Of a stretch of 64,000 nt of DNA, positions 1 to 9,837 are shown piece by piece. The DNA is from Blepharisma stoltei. Taxonomy: Eukaryota; Ciliophora; Heterotrichea; Heterotrichida; Blepharismidae. A model generated the notes under the pieces. It did not search any database, was not told the DNA's origin, and worked only from the letters and a program-made list of their open reading frames with translations. Position 1 is the stretch's first letter, and each line of letters starts with the position of its first letter. The stretch is from positions 372,001 through 436,000 of the forward strand of contig CAJZBQ010000028.1 of the NCBI GenBank assembly GCA_914767885.1, in the 5' to 3' direction. The translations under genes and the position numbers were made by a program.

Positions 1-152
1 TTACTAAAGGCAGCCATAGTTTCTTCAATTCTCCCTAAGCATTGACTATCTCTCGTAAGTTTCAGCAATGGTCTGCATGAATCTTGCTGAAATTCCAGCC
101 TACTGATTGAATCTTCAAGTGCTTTCAATCTGGCCTGTATGGTTGAATCCAT
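1..152 (-). CDS. Coiled-coil protein, N-terminal fragment (runs off left edge)
   Basis: The reverse-strand ATG at 150-152 opens a frame that stays open to base 1, giving about 50 residues beginning MDSTIQARLKALEDSISRLE. Heptad spacing of L and I suggests a coiled coil. The start lies only 6 bp from the stop of the next reverse-strand gene, so the two are closely spaced on the same strand. The family is not recognised and the 3' end lies outside the window. Confidence 0.55.
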   Translation of the reverse strand, partial: MDSTIQARLKALEDSISRLEFQQDSCRPLLKLTRDSQCLGRIEETMAAFS

Positions 153-158
153 TTATTA

Positions 159-707
159 TTAAAAATTTAAAAAGTCTTCAAGCTCTTGAGAATTAATTTT
201 TGGAGCTTCTATGTCTTCTAATTTCTTGCTGATTTTTGGAGCTTTGGGGAGAGAAGAGGTAAAAGGCTGGCTTATAAGTGCGTCTTGCTCTTTTAAAGCT
301 GCTTGGGTTTCATAGATAGTTTCTCTGATCTGGATTTCTCTTATTTGGGTTTCAAATTCGTTCAGTCTTTTTGATAAAGTTTCTTCTTCTGAGGTAATTT
401 CAAGAATCAATTGTTTTTTCTGTGATTCAAATAGCTTATTTTCAGATTCTAGCTGAAGCTTAGTAACTGCATTATCTAATTCTGTTAATGCTAAAGAAAT
501 TTGTGAAATATCTCCACTAATATTTTTAATTTCTGAAGAAAAATTGACAAAATCCAATGATAATTGGAACAATCTTAAAACTTTTTCTCGCTTTTTGGCA
601 ATTATGGCTTCAGATTCATATAGTGATTTTTGAATAGAAATTGCTTGCTGAAGTGTTTGGTCTTGTAATTCTTTATTCAATAGATTTTCTTTTCCTAATA
701 TATTCAT
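159..707 (-). CDS. Small coiled-coil protein, 182 aa
   Basis: Uninterrupted frame from ATG (MNILGKEN) to TAA. Residues ~25-150 are charged with heptad-like hydrophobics and glutamine, as in a long alpha-helical coiled coil. The C-terminal ~35 residues are Pro/Lys/Glu-rich and end EDFLNF. No catalytic motif is visible. The length resembles small vesicle-complex or tethering subunits, but that is only a resemblance and no family is recognised. It is divergent from the kinase-like gene starting at 772, with about 65 bp between them. Confidence 0.6.
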   Translation of the reverse strand: MNILGKENLLNKELQDQTLQQAISIQKSLYESEAIIAKKREKVLRLFQLSLDFVNFSSEIKNISGDISQISLALTELDNAVTKLQLESENKLFESQKKQLILEITSEEETLSKRLNEFETQIREIQIRETIYETQAALKEQDALISQPFTSSLPKAPKISKKLEDIEAPKINSQELEDFLNF

Positions 708-771
708 TTATCAAGCTTTGGAATTCATATTCTGGAATTTGGTAAATTTTTATTGATTATTATGTAATAAA

Positions 772-1749
772 ATGCAAGAAGATATTACATATGCAAGTAT
801 TGATAGCATTGCTAAAAGAGTTGGGCTGACTTCAATGTTAATCGGCAGATATGATGATAGAACTTGGAAAGAAAACAGTCAATATGATCTTCAAACTCAT
901 TTAAGGAAAAAAGAAGAATGACATCTCTTGATGGAAGAATTATACAAACAACGCACAAAATTTAAAAATATTTACAAGTTGAATCCAATGGATTTAAAAG
1001 TAAGAAATCCTCCCAACTCTTTTATTGCCAAGCCAAATGGGGAATATGTAAGAATGATAGCAGCGATATTTGAAGGTCAGGTATATTTTTTGAAACCATT
1101 AAAAAAATATCCGAAAATTCGTGGGATACCACGCGAAGCATATGTTATGAGTCGACTTAGACATGAAAATATAGCAAAATCTATAGGCTATATAAAAATT
1201 AAAAAAAATGAAAAATTTTTAGCCTTGGAATGCTTACCTCTAGTACTTGACAAATATTTGGAAAAAAACTTGTCAATTAAACAAAAACTATATATAATAA
1301 TTGAAATTGGAAGAGGATTATGCTTTTTGCATATGAAAAATACAGTTTTTTTAAATTTATCCCCATGGTCTATTAACGTTGACCAGGATGGTAAGCCAAA
1401 GCTCTTTGATTTCGAGCTTTGCACAAATCTTAAAATGGAGCCTCCAGAAAAATTCTATAAAGAGTCTAGTTTTGCATCTCCTGAAGCAATGATGGGCTGC
1501 AGAGATATTTTAGGCGATATTTACTCATATGGGTTATTGGCGTATTATATATTGACCAAAAACCTTTATTGTGAGTACATTGGACTTGAAGGCTTAGATG
1601 ATAATTCAGATTACTTTTCAGACTATGAAAATAAAAGTGTCATAGACGGATTAAGAAATCTAATAGAAAGAATGATTGATCCGATTTCAGTCGAAAGACC
1701 TACTGCTGAAGAGTGTTATATCGAATTTAAAAGACTTAATAATATATAA
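772..1749 (+). CDS. Protein kinase-like protein, probable pseudokinase (325 aa)
   Basis: I place the start at ATG 772, because the frame passes through one TGA (Trp, 916-918) into the longer open stretch. A kinase fold is recognisable from a VYFLK segment (possible ATP lysine), a helix C-like LRHENI, a catalytic-loop equivalent, an APE-like ASPEAM and a late ERPTAEE segment. The HRD motif is replaced by F-L-N, so the catalytic Asp is Asn. The metal-binding Asn position is Ser, and DFG reads DFE. A live phosphotransferase is therefore unlikely, and a scaffold or regulatory pseudokinase is the better guess. It ends at TAA 1747-1749. Confidence 0.75.
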
Positions 1750-2022
1750 AGATATAAATCAAGTTAGTCAATAGATATTTTAATAATATCATATATTTTA
1801 GCATTATCTTAGTCTGAATAATAGTGCGGCTAGGTATGGATTTTTTTCCAAAAAATGATCAGTTTTTTCTATAAGAGTATATTCATAGCCCCAACAAAAA
1901 TCATCAAGCAATATAATTATACAATTAATTAAAATAAAACAATAAATTAATTATTTAAGCTTTACTTCATTCTTGTTTTCCCTATTAAATGCATACAGGG
2001 GAAATATGGTAATAATTTACAA

Positions 2023-2187
2023 ATGACAAACCTCTGGAACTCGCATCCTAAAAGCAATAGCAAAGGCTCAAGAAGCTGCCGTGTTTGTGCAGGACGCAAC
2101 GGGTTAATCAGAAAATACGAACTTTTTGTCTGCAGACGCTGCATAAGAGAAATTGCTCCACATGTTGGCTTCAAGAAGTACAGATAA
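2023..2187 (+). CDS. RPS29: 40S ribosomal protein S29 (uS14)
   Basis: A 54-residue frame too short for many ORF finders. It encodes the small zinc-binding protein of the 40S head near the mRNA channel. The sequence shows the family signature: GSRSCRVC, then GLIRKY, then CRRCIRE and a terminal VGFKKY. The four cysteines (C-x2-C ... C-x2-C) form the zinc ribbon. Human S29 is 56 aa, so this is full length. An upstream ATG at 2006 leads straight to a TGA and is out of family alignment, so I start at 2023. No IES or intron is seen. An open frame on the opposite strand (1962-2207) is only its shadow. Confidence 0.93.
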   Translation: MTNLWNSHPKSNSKGSRSCRVCAGRNGLIRKYELFVCRRCIREIAPHVGFKKYR

Positions 2188-2474
2188 ATAACACTAAACA
2201 AATTCAACCATAACAGTGAGCTTATTATTTCATAAGTACTTAATAGTTGTTTCCTTGATTTCTTGGAAAATTCAAGGCAGTTTATCTAATTCTTCGTAAA
2301 AACATTGCGCTAATGCTGAACCAGAGAGTTTTTCTAAAATTAACACTTTGCAGAGCTAGCTCATTATATTTATATGAAATAGCATGATATTATGGGCAGA
2401 AATATAAGCAAATGATAATACATACAATATTTTTATAAAAACTAAATTAAAAACCAATTTATTTTGATCATTTC

Positions 2475-2855
2475 CTAGCCACTCATTGTCCTCTCAAACG
2501 CTATCTTTTTGGCATTATCTAAATTATTTTTATTCGACATAACAATTCTGTAAACTGTTTTTTGACTTTTAGGAGTCTTTAAAGGCATTACTTTGCATAT
2601 TTGCTCAACTCATACATCCAATGAATCGATACTGTCATCCACGATTAAATCAAGAATTTTATTTAATAGAGCATCTATTGTATCAGCTGACAAAGAGTCA
2701 GGCTGCAACACATTCGGGTCTAAACTTAAAAGTTTGTCTATAAGAGCTTCTTTATCATTTAGTTTTAGCACATCTTGAATGGATTTTTCCAAAGTTTCGA
2801 TTTGGCTTTCCTCCTCTTCATATTGGCTGTCAATTTGCTTATAATCGTTCTCCAA
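2475..2855 (-). CDS. Hypothetical acidic helical protein, 126 aa
   Basis: Starts at ATG 2855 (MENDYKQIDS) and reads through one TGA (Trp, 2607-2609) to TAG at 2475-2477. The N-terminal half is acidic and leucine-rich (repeated IDKLL / LLNKILDLI patterns) and probably helical. The C-terminal ~40 residues are basic (KTPKSQKTVYRIVMSNKNN). Without TGA as Trp the protein would lose its last 45 residues. No family is recognised. It lies head-to-tail with the next reverse-strand gene, about 65 bp apart. Confidence 0.6.
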
Positions 2856-2921
2856 TTTTATACTTAATTTATTTATGTTATAAATAAGAAATTATATTTT
2901 AATATATATTTACTATAAAAA

Positions 2922-3296
2922 TTATAGCAATCCTAAATAATTTAATAGAAAATTCTTTTTAAAATGTAATATGATTCTATCCTCAATCATTTTTATCCTT
3001 TCAAAGTGCAATTTGTTTTGATTCTTAATTTTTTCGAAATCCTCACTAAACTTCTTTTTAGTTTTATCGATGTCTGCTTTTATAAGTTCAAAAGTATAGA
3101 TTTTTATTTTTTCCCTCAAGTTGTCAACAAGCTCATTTTCGATTTTATTTATATGAATCGGCAAACTTTTTTCCATCACCTGCTGAAGGTTATTTACAAA
3201 GTTATTACCTAAGTTTTGTACGCTTTCTAGCAAATTTGCATTATAGTATTTCGAAACATCATCATAAGCAGCACTTTCAGACTTTGCAGACTGCAT
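2922..3296 (-). CDS. Hypothetical coiled-coil protein, 124 aa
   Basis: Complete frame from ATG 3296 (MQSAKSES) to TAG at 2922-2924. Helical and lysine-rich, with a probable coiled coil across residues ~30-110 (IENELVDNLREKIKIYTFE). The C-terminus is hydrophobic (FLLNYLGLL) but too short for a confident membrane span. It is divergent from the zinc-finger gene at 3391. No family is recognised. Confidence 0.55.
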   Translation of the reverse strand: MQSAKSESAAYDDVSKYYNANLLESVQNLGNNFVNNLQQVMEKSLPIHINKIENELVDNLREKIKIYTFELIKADIDKTKKKFSEDFEKIKNQNKLHFERIKMIEDRIILHFKKNFLLNYLGLL

Positions 3297-3390
3297 ATTT
3301 AATATCTTATAAAAATGATCCCAGATCTATAATTTTTGTATTTTCCTATTTTCTTAAATTTTATTCATAAATAGCCCCATAATAAAATAA

Positions 3391-4059
3391 ATGATTAAAG
3401 GAGACGATATCGTAGACTTGAGTATACTCATAGGCTTCGAGCCAGTTTCTACAAGCACAAACATATCATCTCAAGAATTAATTGACATTTTAAGCGTCGG
3501 CCCTACTCCTTTTATCAAAAACCTCTCCCTCTTCATCACTTCTTTACTATTCTACCACAACAAGCAAGCCCTAACAGGTAAACTTAAAATCAATATTGAG
3601 ACTCTGCTTAGGATTGTAGAAGACCAGCCTGATATTTTAAAAAAACGTGAAGTCGCTCGGACTAATGGGCCTTGCTTTATATGTAACAAAATTTTCCAAA
3701 AAATTTTAGTGCATTTGCGTGAGTCTCATGGCTTGAACAGAATTTCTTGTCTAGAATACCAAAATCTTTATAAACCGGACATGAATTTTATCACACAAGG
3801 AGGGGAAATATCTTTTGATGGAAATTCTCAACAGTCAAAAGAGTGTAAATGGAAATCTAAGATCTCTGACGCACATGGACAGCAAAATGAAAATATGAGA
3901 TGTCCAACTTGTGGAGAAGATATTCCAGCAAGGCTTTTTAAGGCGCATTGCATGAGACACGATATAGGGGAAATGATACTGTGCAAGGATTGCAATAGAT
4001 ATTTTGGAAGGGCACAGATGACGGTTCACTTAAAAAGTGCTCATGGAGGATTAACTTAA
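3391..4059 (+). CDS. C2H2-type zinc-finger protein, 222 aa
   Basis: Complete frame ATG to TAA. Three zinc-binding units are visible: C-x2-C...H-x3-H-like around residues 93-112 (CFICNKIF..HLRESH), 170-190 (CPTCGEDI..HCMRH) and 198-217 (CKDCNRYF..HLKSAH). The first ~90 residues are leucine-rich and have no zinc ligands. The role is probably nucleic acid or protein binding. The three fingers are widely spaced and not linked by TGEKP-type linkers, so a classical DNA-reading array is not assured. Confidence 0.8.
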   Translation: MIKGDDIVDLSILIGFEPVSTSTNISSQELIDILSVGPTPFIKNLSLFITSLLFYHNKQALTGKLKINIETLLRIVEDQPDILKKREVARTNGPCFICNKIFQKILVHLRESHGLNRISCLEYQNLYKPDMNFITQGGEISFDGNSQQSKECKWKSKISDAHGQQNENMRCPTCGEDIPARLFKAHCMRHDIGEMILCKDCNRYFGRAQMTVHLKSAHGGLT

Positions 4060-4181
4060 TTTTTTAAATATTTTCAAAGAATTGTTTTATTTTTAAGCTC
4101 TTATTTATTGCTTATCAGCTCATAGGAATTAAGAATGAATTATTTCTTGATATAAGAATTATCGATCTAGTAAATTTATAG

Positions 4182-4788
4182 TTATTTATGCTCAAATCTT
4201 GTTTTTAATGACATAGTCACAATCACAAAAATAAAAGTGCAGAGCAGTCCTATTAAAAATCCATAAAAGAAAATTAAATTGTTCTTCCCTATACATTTGC
4301 TAGTCCACGGGCAATGATGATCATATTCATCAATGCACACTCCGCATTCATCACAATGTGTTGTACGAGCATTTTTCACGATTTCACATCTTTCACAATA
4401 TCTTTCAGCTGCCAAACTATTTGAAATTTCCATTTCTTGATCCCCACTAAAATTATAACAAATTCCTGGGTTCACCAGAGCAGCCAATGTATAGCTTCCA
4501 ATTAAAAACCCAAATATAATAACCCCACAAAAAGTATCAAGATCCCCTACAGTAGGACAGATAACAAATATAAAAAGCAAAGCCAAAATAACAAAAAAAG
4601 AATTCAGCCCTACAAAGAAAGGTCCTAAATGAAAATTTACAATGTGGGCCAATGCAATACCTTGGGACTCCGTTTTTGTCAAATAAGAAGCAGTGAAGAT
4701 TTGCAATTTTCTCATATTTGATGCCTAATTTTGAAATTCTTGAATATTTTGGAAGACCTTCGCTGACACTTTCCATTTTATATATCAA
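4182..4788 (-). CDS. DHHC palmitoyltransferase (196 aa, short C-terminus)
   Basis: Two exons, 4641-4788 and 4182-4624, separated by a 16-nt GT..AG intron at 4625-4640. Splicing creates a TGA (Trp) codon, giving CIGPHWPFF, the usual DHHC-family start of a membrane span. Order: cytosolic N-terminus; TM1 and TM2 (residues ~45-105); then the Cys-rich domain with C-x2-C, HCDECG and the active-site DHHC followed by PW; then one more span. It would S-acylate proteins at the ER or Golgi. Only three spans are visible instead of four, so the C-terminus is short. The neighbouring gene stop is 120 bp away and leaves no room for a hidden exon. Confidence 0.88.
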
Positions 4789-4808
4789 TTAATTTGTATT
4801 TAATTCTA

Positions 4809-5114
4809 TTAATTACATTTTTTATTTTTAAGCAACTTGGTGTAGAGGTGAATGATATTTCCTTTTTTAGAAGTGCACATGTTTATAAAATTCATGGTAT
4901 TAATGCTTGATATAATTGTTCTAAAGCTTGTAAAAAGTAAGAGAAGTGTCCGTTTTATGCTATCGGGGTCAGCTTGATAGAGGAAAGTGTCAAAAACTGT
5001 CCTGGAAAAGTGAGGGTCTGAAAAACGGCTACCCCACTCTTCGATTATTCTGATGAATGAAGCTCTTACTTCCCCTTTTAAGAGCAAGCAAATTTTTTTA
5101 TTCGCTATTAATAG
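4809..5114 (-). other. Open frame without start codon, possible gene fragment
   Basis: Reverse-strand frame open from about 5114 to the stop at 4809. It reads GEVRASFIRIIEEWGSRFSD then a leucine-rich helix. The composition looks coding, but no ATG precedes it. It may be one piece of a gene whose first exon is lost or lies across an IES, or a decayed fragment. No family is recognised. Confidence 0.3.
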
Positions 5115-5187
5115 GTTTTTTTTAGTTATATATAATATTTTTCAGATTTAAAAATTTAAAGAAAAATATAAATTTAATTTATTAATT

Positions 5188-5594
5188 AATGTTTGAGAAT
5201 GCAAGCTGCCTAAGATCTAATAGAATTAGTAGGGATCTAATTATCCATATTTCACTGTCGGAAAACGCCCCTTTTTTTTGAGCAGTTTTATGCAAAAAGA
5301 GGTGTTTCTCGACTCTGGGCATCTGTATAAAAAAATTATATTGAAAAAAAAATTTTCTCTCTCTAAATTTCCTAAAAATATGGCATTTCCATGATTTTGC
5401 TCAGTCTTAGAGGAGGAACTAGTTCCTGGTGCTTTGAATATCTAAAGGGCAACTCAGCAAGTGGCTTAATCAAATCTTTTGATATTCACACCTTAGGAAC
5501 TTTGAAGAGCGCTGCAAATGAGATGCATGCTGGAGCTTCAAAAACACCAATTAGCTTTACGCCCAGATTTGAAGCAATAAGAGAATGAATTTAA
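5188..5594 (+). other. Two overlapping open frames, unresolved gene
   Basis: Frame 1 runs ATG 5188 to TAG 5409 and uses two TGA codons as Trp. It gives a plausible helical sequence (ENAPFFWAVLCKKR). Frame 2 runs ATG 5391 to TAA 5594 with one TGA and reads RGGTSSWCFEYLKGNSASG then SFTPRFEAIREWI, which looks like a real domain. A 16-nt intron or small IES that shifts frame 1 to frame 2 would join them, but I cannot find a GT..AG pair or TA pair that does so cleanly. Function unknown. Confidence 0.35.
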
Positions 5595-6070
5595 TGGGAT
5601 TACAGTGGCATCCTCGAACGTATTTGAAATGATAATCGGGTGAAACGACATTTTACATTATCAGAAATATGGCTGAGCAGTCAAGATTAGTTGTTATAAA
5701 TGGACAATAAATTCAAACGATTTATGTATCAGCATGACATTTAAGTAATATTTTTATGTCAAATTCACATTAATGATCTTAATATTTTAAATTTTTATAT
5801 AATTTCGCAAAATATAGTAAAATGCAAGATATTTTTTTAATTATTATATTATGTATTTCTGATTATATTCCTATTCATTTCTGAAAATTTATTCTCAATT
5901 AAATTATCAAATTTAAAGCAAATTTGTATCTATAATGAACAAATTGTTAGTTCTATTATTTTCTTTTGAATTTTAATTCTACTTATTTTGACAAAATGCA
6001 TTATTTTAAAATTTAATATCTCCATTCTATGTCATCTGCTAATATTTTCGAAAAAAGGCCGCTTCTGAGC
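5595..6070. other. AT-rich non-coding stretch
   Basis: No convincing open frame on either strand under either genetic code. The sequence is AT-rich with many TA dinucleotides and no long repeat. It could contain eroded IES sequence, but no termini are visible. Confidence 0.4.
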
Positions 6071-6473
6071 CTGCTTATTTGCTCTTTAATAATAAAATGG
6101 CTATGCTCAGAAATTAGTTCTCTTTGAGAACTATTCCTCCCTTCGCTTTTATTATTATGGGATTCAGTTTTCCACGTGGACCTTTAACCGCAACACCAAT
6201 ACCGCATAGGGTATTTCTTTGGTCCATGGGAATAAGGAGGCATATGGTTTTCTGCTTGATACACCCTATGAGGGTGACCCTTAGACGGAACACGCGTAGG
6301 AATCAGTTCGGGCGAGGTCATCACGCCCAGTGCGGATCTTCTTGCATGGCGCGCGCGTCTTCTGGAATGCTTCTTAGACTAGATGGCTGCTGGTGTCACC
6401 AGTTTGGAGTTAAAAAGGATGAAATATGCATGCCTAAATCATCCTGCTGAAGAGGGAATACACTTTAAATACC
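6071..6473 (+). repeat. GC-rich dispersed repeat (retroposon-like family 1)
   Basis: This stretch is clearly GC-richer than its surroundings and matches, with divergence, the reverse complement of 40813-41266. Shared blocks in order: CCTYCNTTCG...TTTTATTATT, GCATAGGGTA, GGGTGACCCTTAG followed by CGGAACACG, and GCCTAAATCATCCTG at the end. A third, weaker relative (GGTGACCCTTAGG) lies in the IES at 23932-24350. The 6124-6450 open frame has no protein-like composition and is not called a gene. Confidence 0.6.
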
Positions 6474-6865
6474 TAACTCCCCCCACCCCTCCGTGAGCGA
6501 ACAAAAAAAATTTTGTTCGCTCACGGAGGGGGGTTAATTTTTTGTTTTAAAAAAAAAATTTATATATAAATTTTATAAAAAATATTTTTTTCGAAATTTA
6601 AAAAAATCCTAATTTGCAAAAAATTGGGAAGCAAATATTAATTTAATTTGCAAAATTTTATGTTTTAAAACGCAATTTGTTTAAAATTAAACAGAATTAG
6701 CTCTAGATTTCATTATACTAATTATCACTTATATATCAAAATTTTTTTCCATTAAAATTTTTTCTATTAAAAAAATTTTTGTTCACTCACGGAGGGTGGG
6801 TTTTTGGTCAAAAAATGGCGATTTTTCTAATGGTTTTGTTCGCTCACGGAGGGGGGGGGGGGGAG
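6474..6865 (+). mobile_element. BogoMITE-type MITE, intact young copy (392 bp)
   Basis: TA-flanked element. The left end is CTCCCCCC then TCCGTGAGCGAACAAAA, followed at once by its own inverse to form a fold-back. Then come AT-rich middle sequence and a right end with two direct copies of the terminus (GTTCACTCACGGAGGGTGGG, then GTTCGCTCACGGAGG plus a G-run). It is nearly identical to the copies at 14248 and 37791, so it is recent. There is no open frame. Its flanks are non-coding here, so excision cannot be tested by frame. Confidence 0.88.
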
Positions 6866-6879
6866 TAAGTAACTAAGTC

Positions 6880-7560
6880 TAAGTCTAAGCCTATTTGCTC
6901 TTAGCTAGTTTTTATCAGCAACTCAAGCAAATTAGGAACATAAGGTCTTATTCCATAAATTATTAACTTATGTACCTTACTTTTTACTTAATAAGGTGGT
7001 TAGTTGAGGTCCACTTTGTTAACTCGGTTACTAAGGATCCCCTAGGGGATTCATCTGCTTTGCGGGAAGTTTACTTCCGATCGCCGAAAAGGCGAGTTGC
7101 CTGGACGTCTCCTCCTTGTTACTTTACGGTAGTGTCCGATAGGTCCAAATGACTTTTCTGGGCCACCCCTTTCCATCTTCCAAGTCTCCTTTGTCCTCGA
7201 GGTAAAACCCAAACTAGAAAAAGGATAAGCGCTAGGATCCTTTCACCACATGCATTGCTTACCTAACATAGCTGCCAATTCCAGTTTGGTAAAACCTTGC
7301 CAGATATAATTAAATATGCGCTCGAAGGTAGTCGACGTAGCCGACCATGGATCGCTGAGACACCATAATTAATTTCAACTTGGCGTACCAGGAATTAAAA
7401 GTAACCTCAATCACCTTGGATTATTGAATTTCCCTAAGGATGGAAGATCAACGCTGCATACATTGTGGGATCTTGCCTTGCTATTTCACTGATAAAGTAG
7501 AATTTCTCTTTAGAAGGCATAATATTATATGCTGGCAAATTCACATATGCAAATGGAAAT
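6880..7560. other. GC-richer non-coding region of unknown nature
   Basis: The segment 7000-7500 is GC-richer than the genes and has several small palindromes (CCTAGGGG, GTCGACGTAGCCGAC) but no long open frame on either strand. Its texture resembles the retroposon-like IES inserts elsewhere in the window, yet I find no direct match to them and no clear flanking duplication. I do not recognise tRNA or rRNA structure in it. Confidence 0.35.
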
Positions 7561-7826
7561 AAAAATTATTGATTTTAATAATGCGTTATATTTATAAGTA
7601 AATTTTAGGATAAGAAACTGTTTAGCTAATTTACATAAGCTTAAACTATTAACCTTTAGAATATAAAGTTAATCCAAATACACAAATATTGGCCAACTGT
7701 TAGATATTTGTAAAAATCCTATAAACTGTCCAAAGCATTTTTTTGCATCAAATATCAAATCAGCAAACTATTTCTTCTTAATTTACGTATATAATTAATT
7801 TTATTTATTCTTACCAGGGAATTCAA

Positions 7827-9813
7827 ATGGCCTTAGTATCAGAGAAAAGACAACTACTACCCAACATATCAGAATTAAAAGCCGAATACTTAAGAAAACT
7901 CAACGAATTAGAGCTAGAAAAAGAAGAAGCAGAATATTATCAACGAAGCTACAAGCGTAAGCTTGAAAAGCTTAATCAAGAAAAACGGAATTATCATACC
8001 AAAATAACAGAGCTCGTTCTAAAAATGACACCAAACCAAACAGAAGAATCCAGCAGCGATAAGTCTTTCGAGTTTGAAGACTGTTCTATCCCTTTTCAAA
8101 ATATCGAAAGCGAACCAAAAGAGGATCTCCAAGAAAAGGAAGAGCAAGAGCAATTAGCAAAAGAGCGAGAAGCTTTAAAAGTCCTAAAAGAGCAATTAGA
8201 GCAAGATTTATCCAAGCTTCGCAGAGAAAAGCACAAATTTTCTGTCCAAAAAAGAATTTCTATGCAGTCACAAAATAAAATTGCTGATTCCAATAAGCCG
8301 ATAGAAATCACCAGAAATAAAATTCTCACTCCCACCCTCCTAAGCGAACAAGATTTTTTTGTTCGCTCACGAGGGGGGTAATTTTTTTTTTTAAAAAATT
8401 TATATATAAATTTTATAGAAAATTTTTTTTTTCGAAATTCTAAAAAATCTTAATTCGCAAAAATTGGAAGCAAATATTAATTTAATTTAAAAAATTTATG
8501 TTTCAAAACGCAATTTGTTTAAATTAAACAGAATTAGTTCGAGATTTCGTTATAATAATTATCACTTATATATAAAATTTTTTTTTCTATAAACAATTTT
8601 TCTATTAAAAAAGTTTTTGTTCACTCACGGAGGGTGGGTTTTTGGGCAAAAAATAGAGATTTTCTAACTCCCCCCCTTTAAATTGGAACTAAAAATTTTG
8701 TTCCAATTTAAAGGGGGGGTTAATTTTTTTTTTTTTAAAAAAATTATCCATATAAAATGTTTATAAAAAAAAAAAAAATTTATATAAAATTTTTAAAAAA
8801 AGAATTTATCGAATTAGATCAATAAGTTTGTTTGATGAAATGCTATTTACTCTTTATCCTTTAAAACAAAGCAAGATATAACTAAAATTTTTATTATTAG
8901 TTAATACGCCACTATTAATTGGTATCAAATTATTTACACAAAAATTATTATTTTATTGATAAAAAAAAATTAAAAAAAAAAAAAAAATTTAGAAAATTTA
9001 TCGATCAAAGTGCTAATTTTGTTTAAATAAGATGTTATTTATGCTTTATTCTTTAAATTAAAGCAATAAATAAGTAAATTTTAAAATTTTATAAGGAATT
9101 CGCATTGAATTTATATCAAAACTATTTAAATAAAAAATATCATTTTTATCAAAAAAAATAAAAATTTTTTGAAAAAAATTTTAAAAAAAAAAAATTTAAT
9201 TTTTTTTTTAAATTTAACAATTAAGGATAATAAATTTATTTAAATAAGATGCTTTTTATACTATCTTCTTTAAAGAAGAGAAGATATAACTAAATTTTGA
9301 ATTTTAGTTAATAAGAAACATTTAACTTATATCAAAACTTTTTAGATAAAAATTATATATAATTTTTTATTATAAAATTAAATTTTGTTCCAATTTAAAG
9401 GGGGGGTAATTCACCAAAAAAGTGGAAATTTTACCTATATTTTGTTCCAATTTAAAGGGGGGGTGGAGTAATGGTTTTGTTCGCTTACGGAGGGGGAAGT
9501 CAGCAAATGCGGAAGCCTAGATAAAATAAATAGTTCAGAGGCTACAGACTTCGAACAAGAAAAGCGAGAAATCGAACAAGTAAGATTTACACTGGCACAG
9601 AAGCAAAAAATTCTTGAAGATTCTTATAAAAAGGTCCAAGAAGAAAGAGCAATTTTAGAAAAAGAAAAAAAAGATTTTGAAGAAAAAGTGTCGTGTTTTG
9701 ATAAAGGAAAATCAGAAATAAAAAAAACCATTCCCAAAATGACGCCGAATATTCCAAAAAGCCCTTTGAGATTTCGAGCTTTAAACCAGTCAGCAGGAAA
9801 ATTGGTATTTTAA
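7827..9813 (+). CDS. Coiled-coil protein split by a composite IES (260 aa)
   Basis: MDS pieces 7827-8319 and 9524-9813. The first is a charged coiled coil (KAEYLRKLNELELEKEE). Before the IES it ends ITRNK. The second resumes INSSEATDFEQEKR and continues as coiled coil to ...SAGKLVF and TAA. Joining at the TA inside TAAAAT, present on both sides (8318 and 9522), keeps the frame. An alternative junction closer to the MITE ends would add about nine residues (KCGSLDKIN). Probably a structural or scaffold protein; no family is recognised. Confidence 0.65.
8318..9521 (+). mobile_element. Composite IES: BogoMITE with a second MITE inserted in it
   Basis: The left part shows a diverged BogoMITE start (AAGCGAACAAGA fold-back near 8340-8380), its AT-rich middle and the GTTCACTCACGGAGGGTGGG right repeat. 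The last right-end repeat is displaced to 9471-9495, because another element (8665-9468) sits in it at a TA. The direct repeat TAAAAT flanks the whole block. It contains stops in the host frame, so it must be removed for the coiled-coil gene to be read. Confidence 0.75.
8665..9468 (+). mobile_element. Second MITE family (TTTAAATTGGAACAAAA tag), nested
   Basis: Termini are CTCCCCCCC then TTTAAATTGGAAC, with an immediate fold-back (GTTCCAATTTAAAGGGGGGG). At the right end there are two direct copies of the terminus, ending GGTGGAG. It interrupts the BogoMITE sequence TTTCTAATGG exactly at the TA, with TA duplicated. The ~700 bp AT-rich interior is made of three related units of roughly 200 bp, each with a GATG(C/T)TATTTA-like core and a TATCAAA block. 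No coding frame. Confidence 0.8.
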
Positions 9814-9837
9814 TTGATATAATGAATAATAAATAAA

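Noticed and set aside
1962-2207. Reverse open frame of 81 codons
   Set aside because: Antisense shadow of RPS29, whose zinc-ribbon signature is unmistakable on the forward strand.
6124-6450. 108-codon open frame
   Set aside because: Translation is not protein-like, and the segment matches a dispersed germline repeat found in reverse at 40813-41266.
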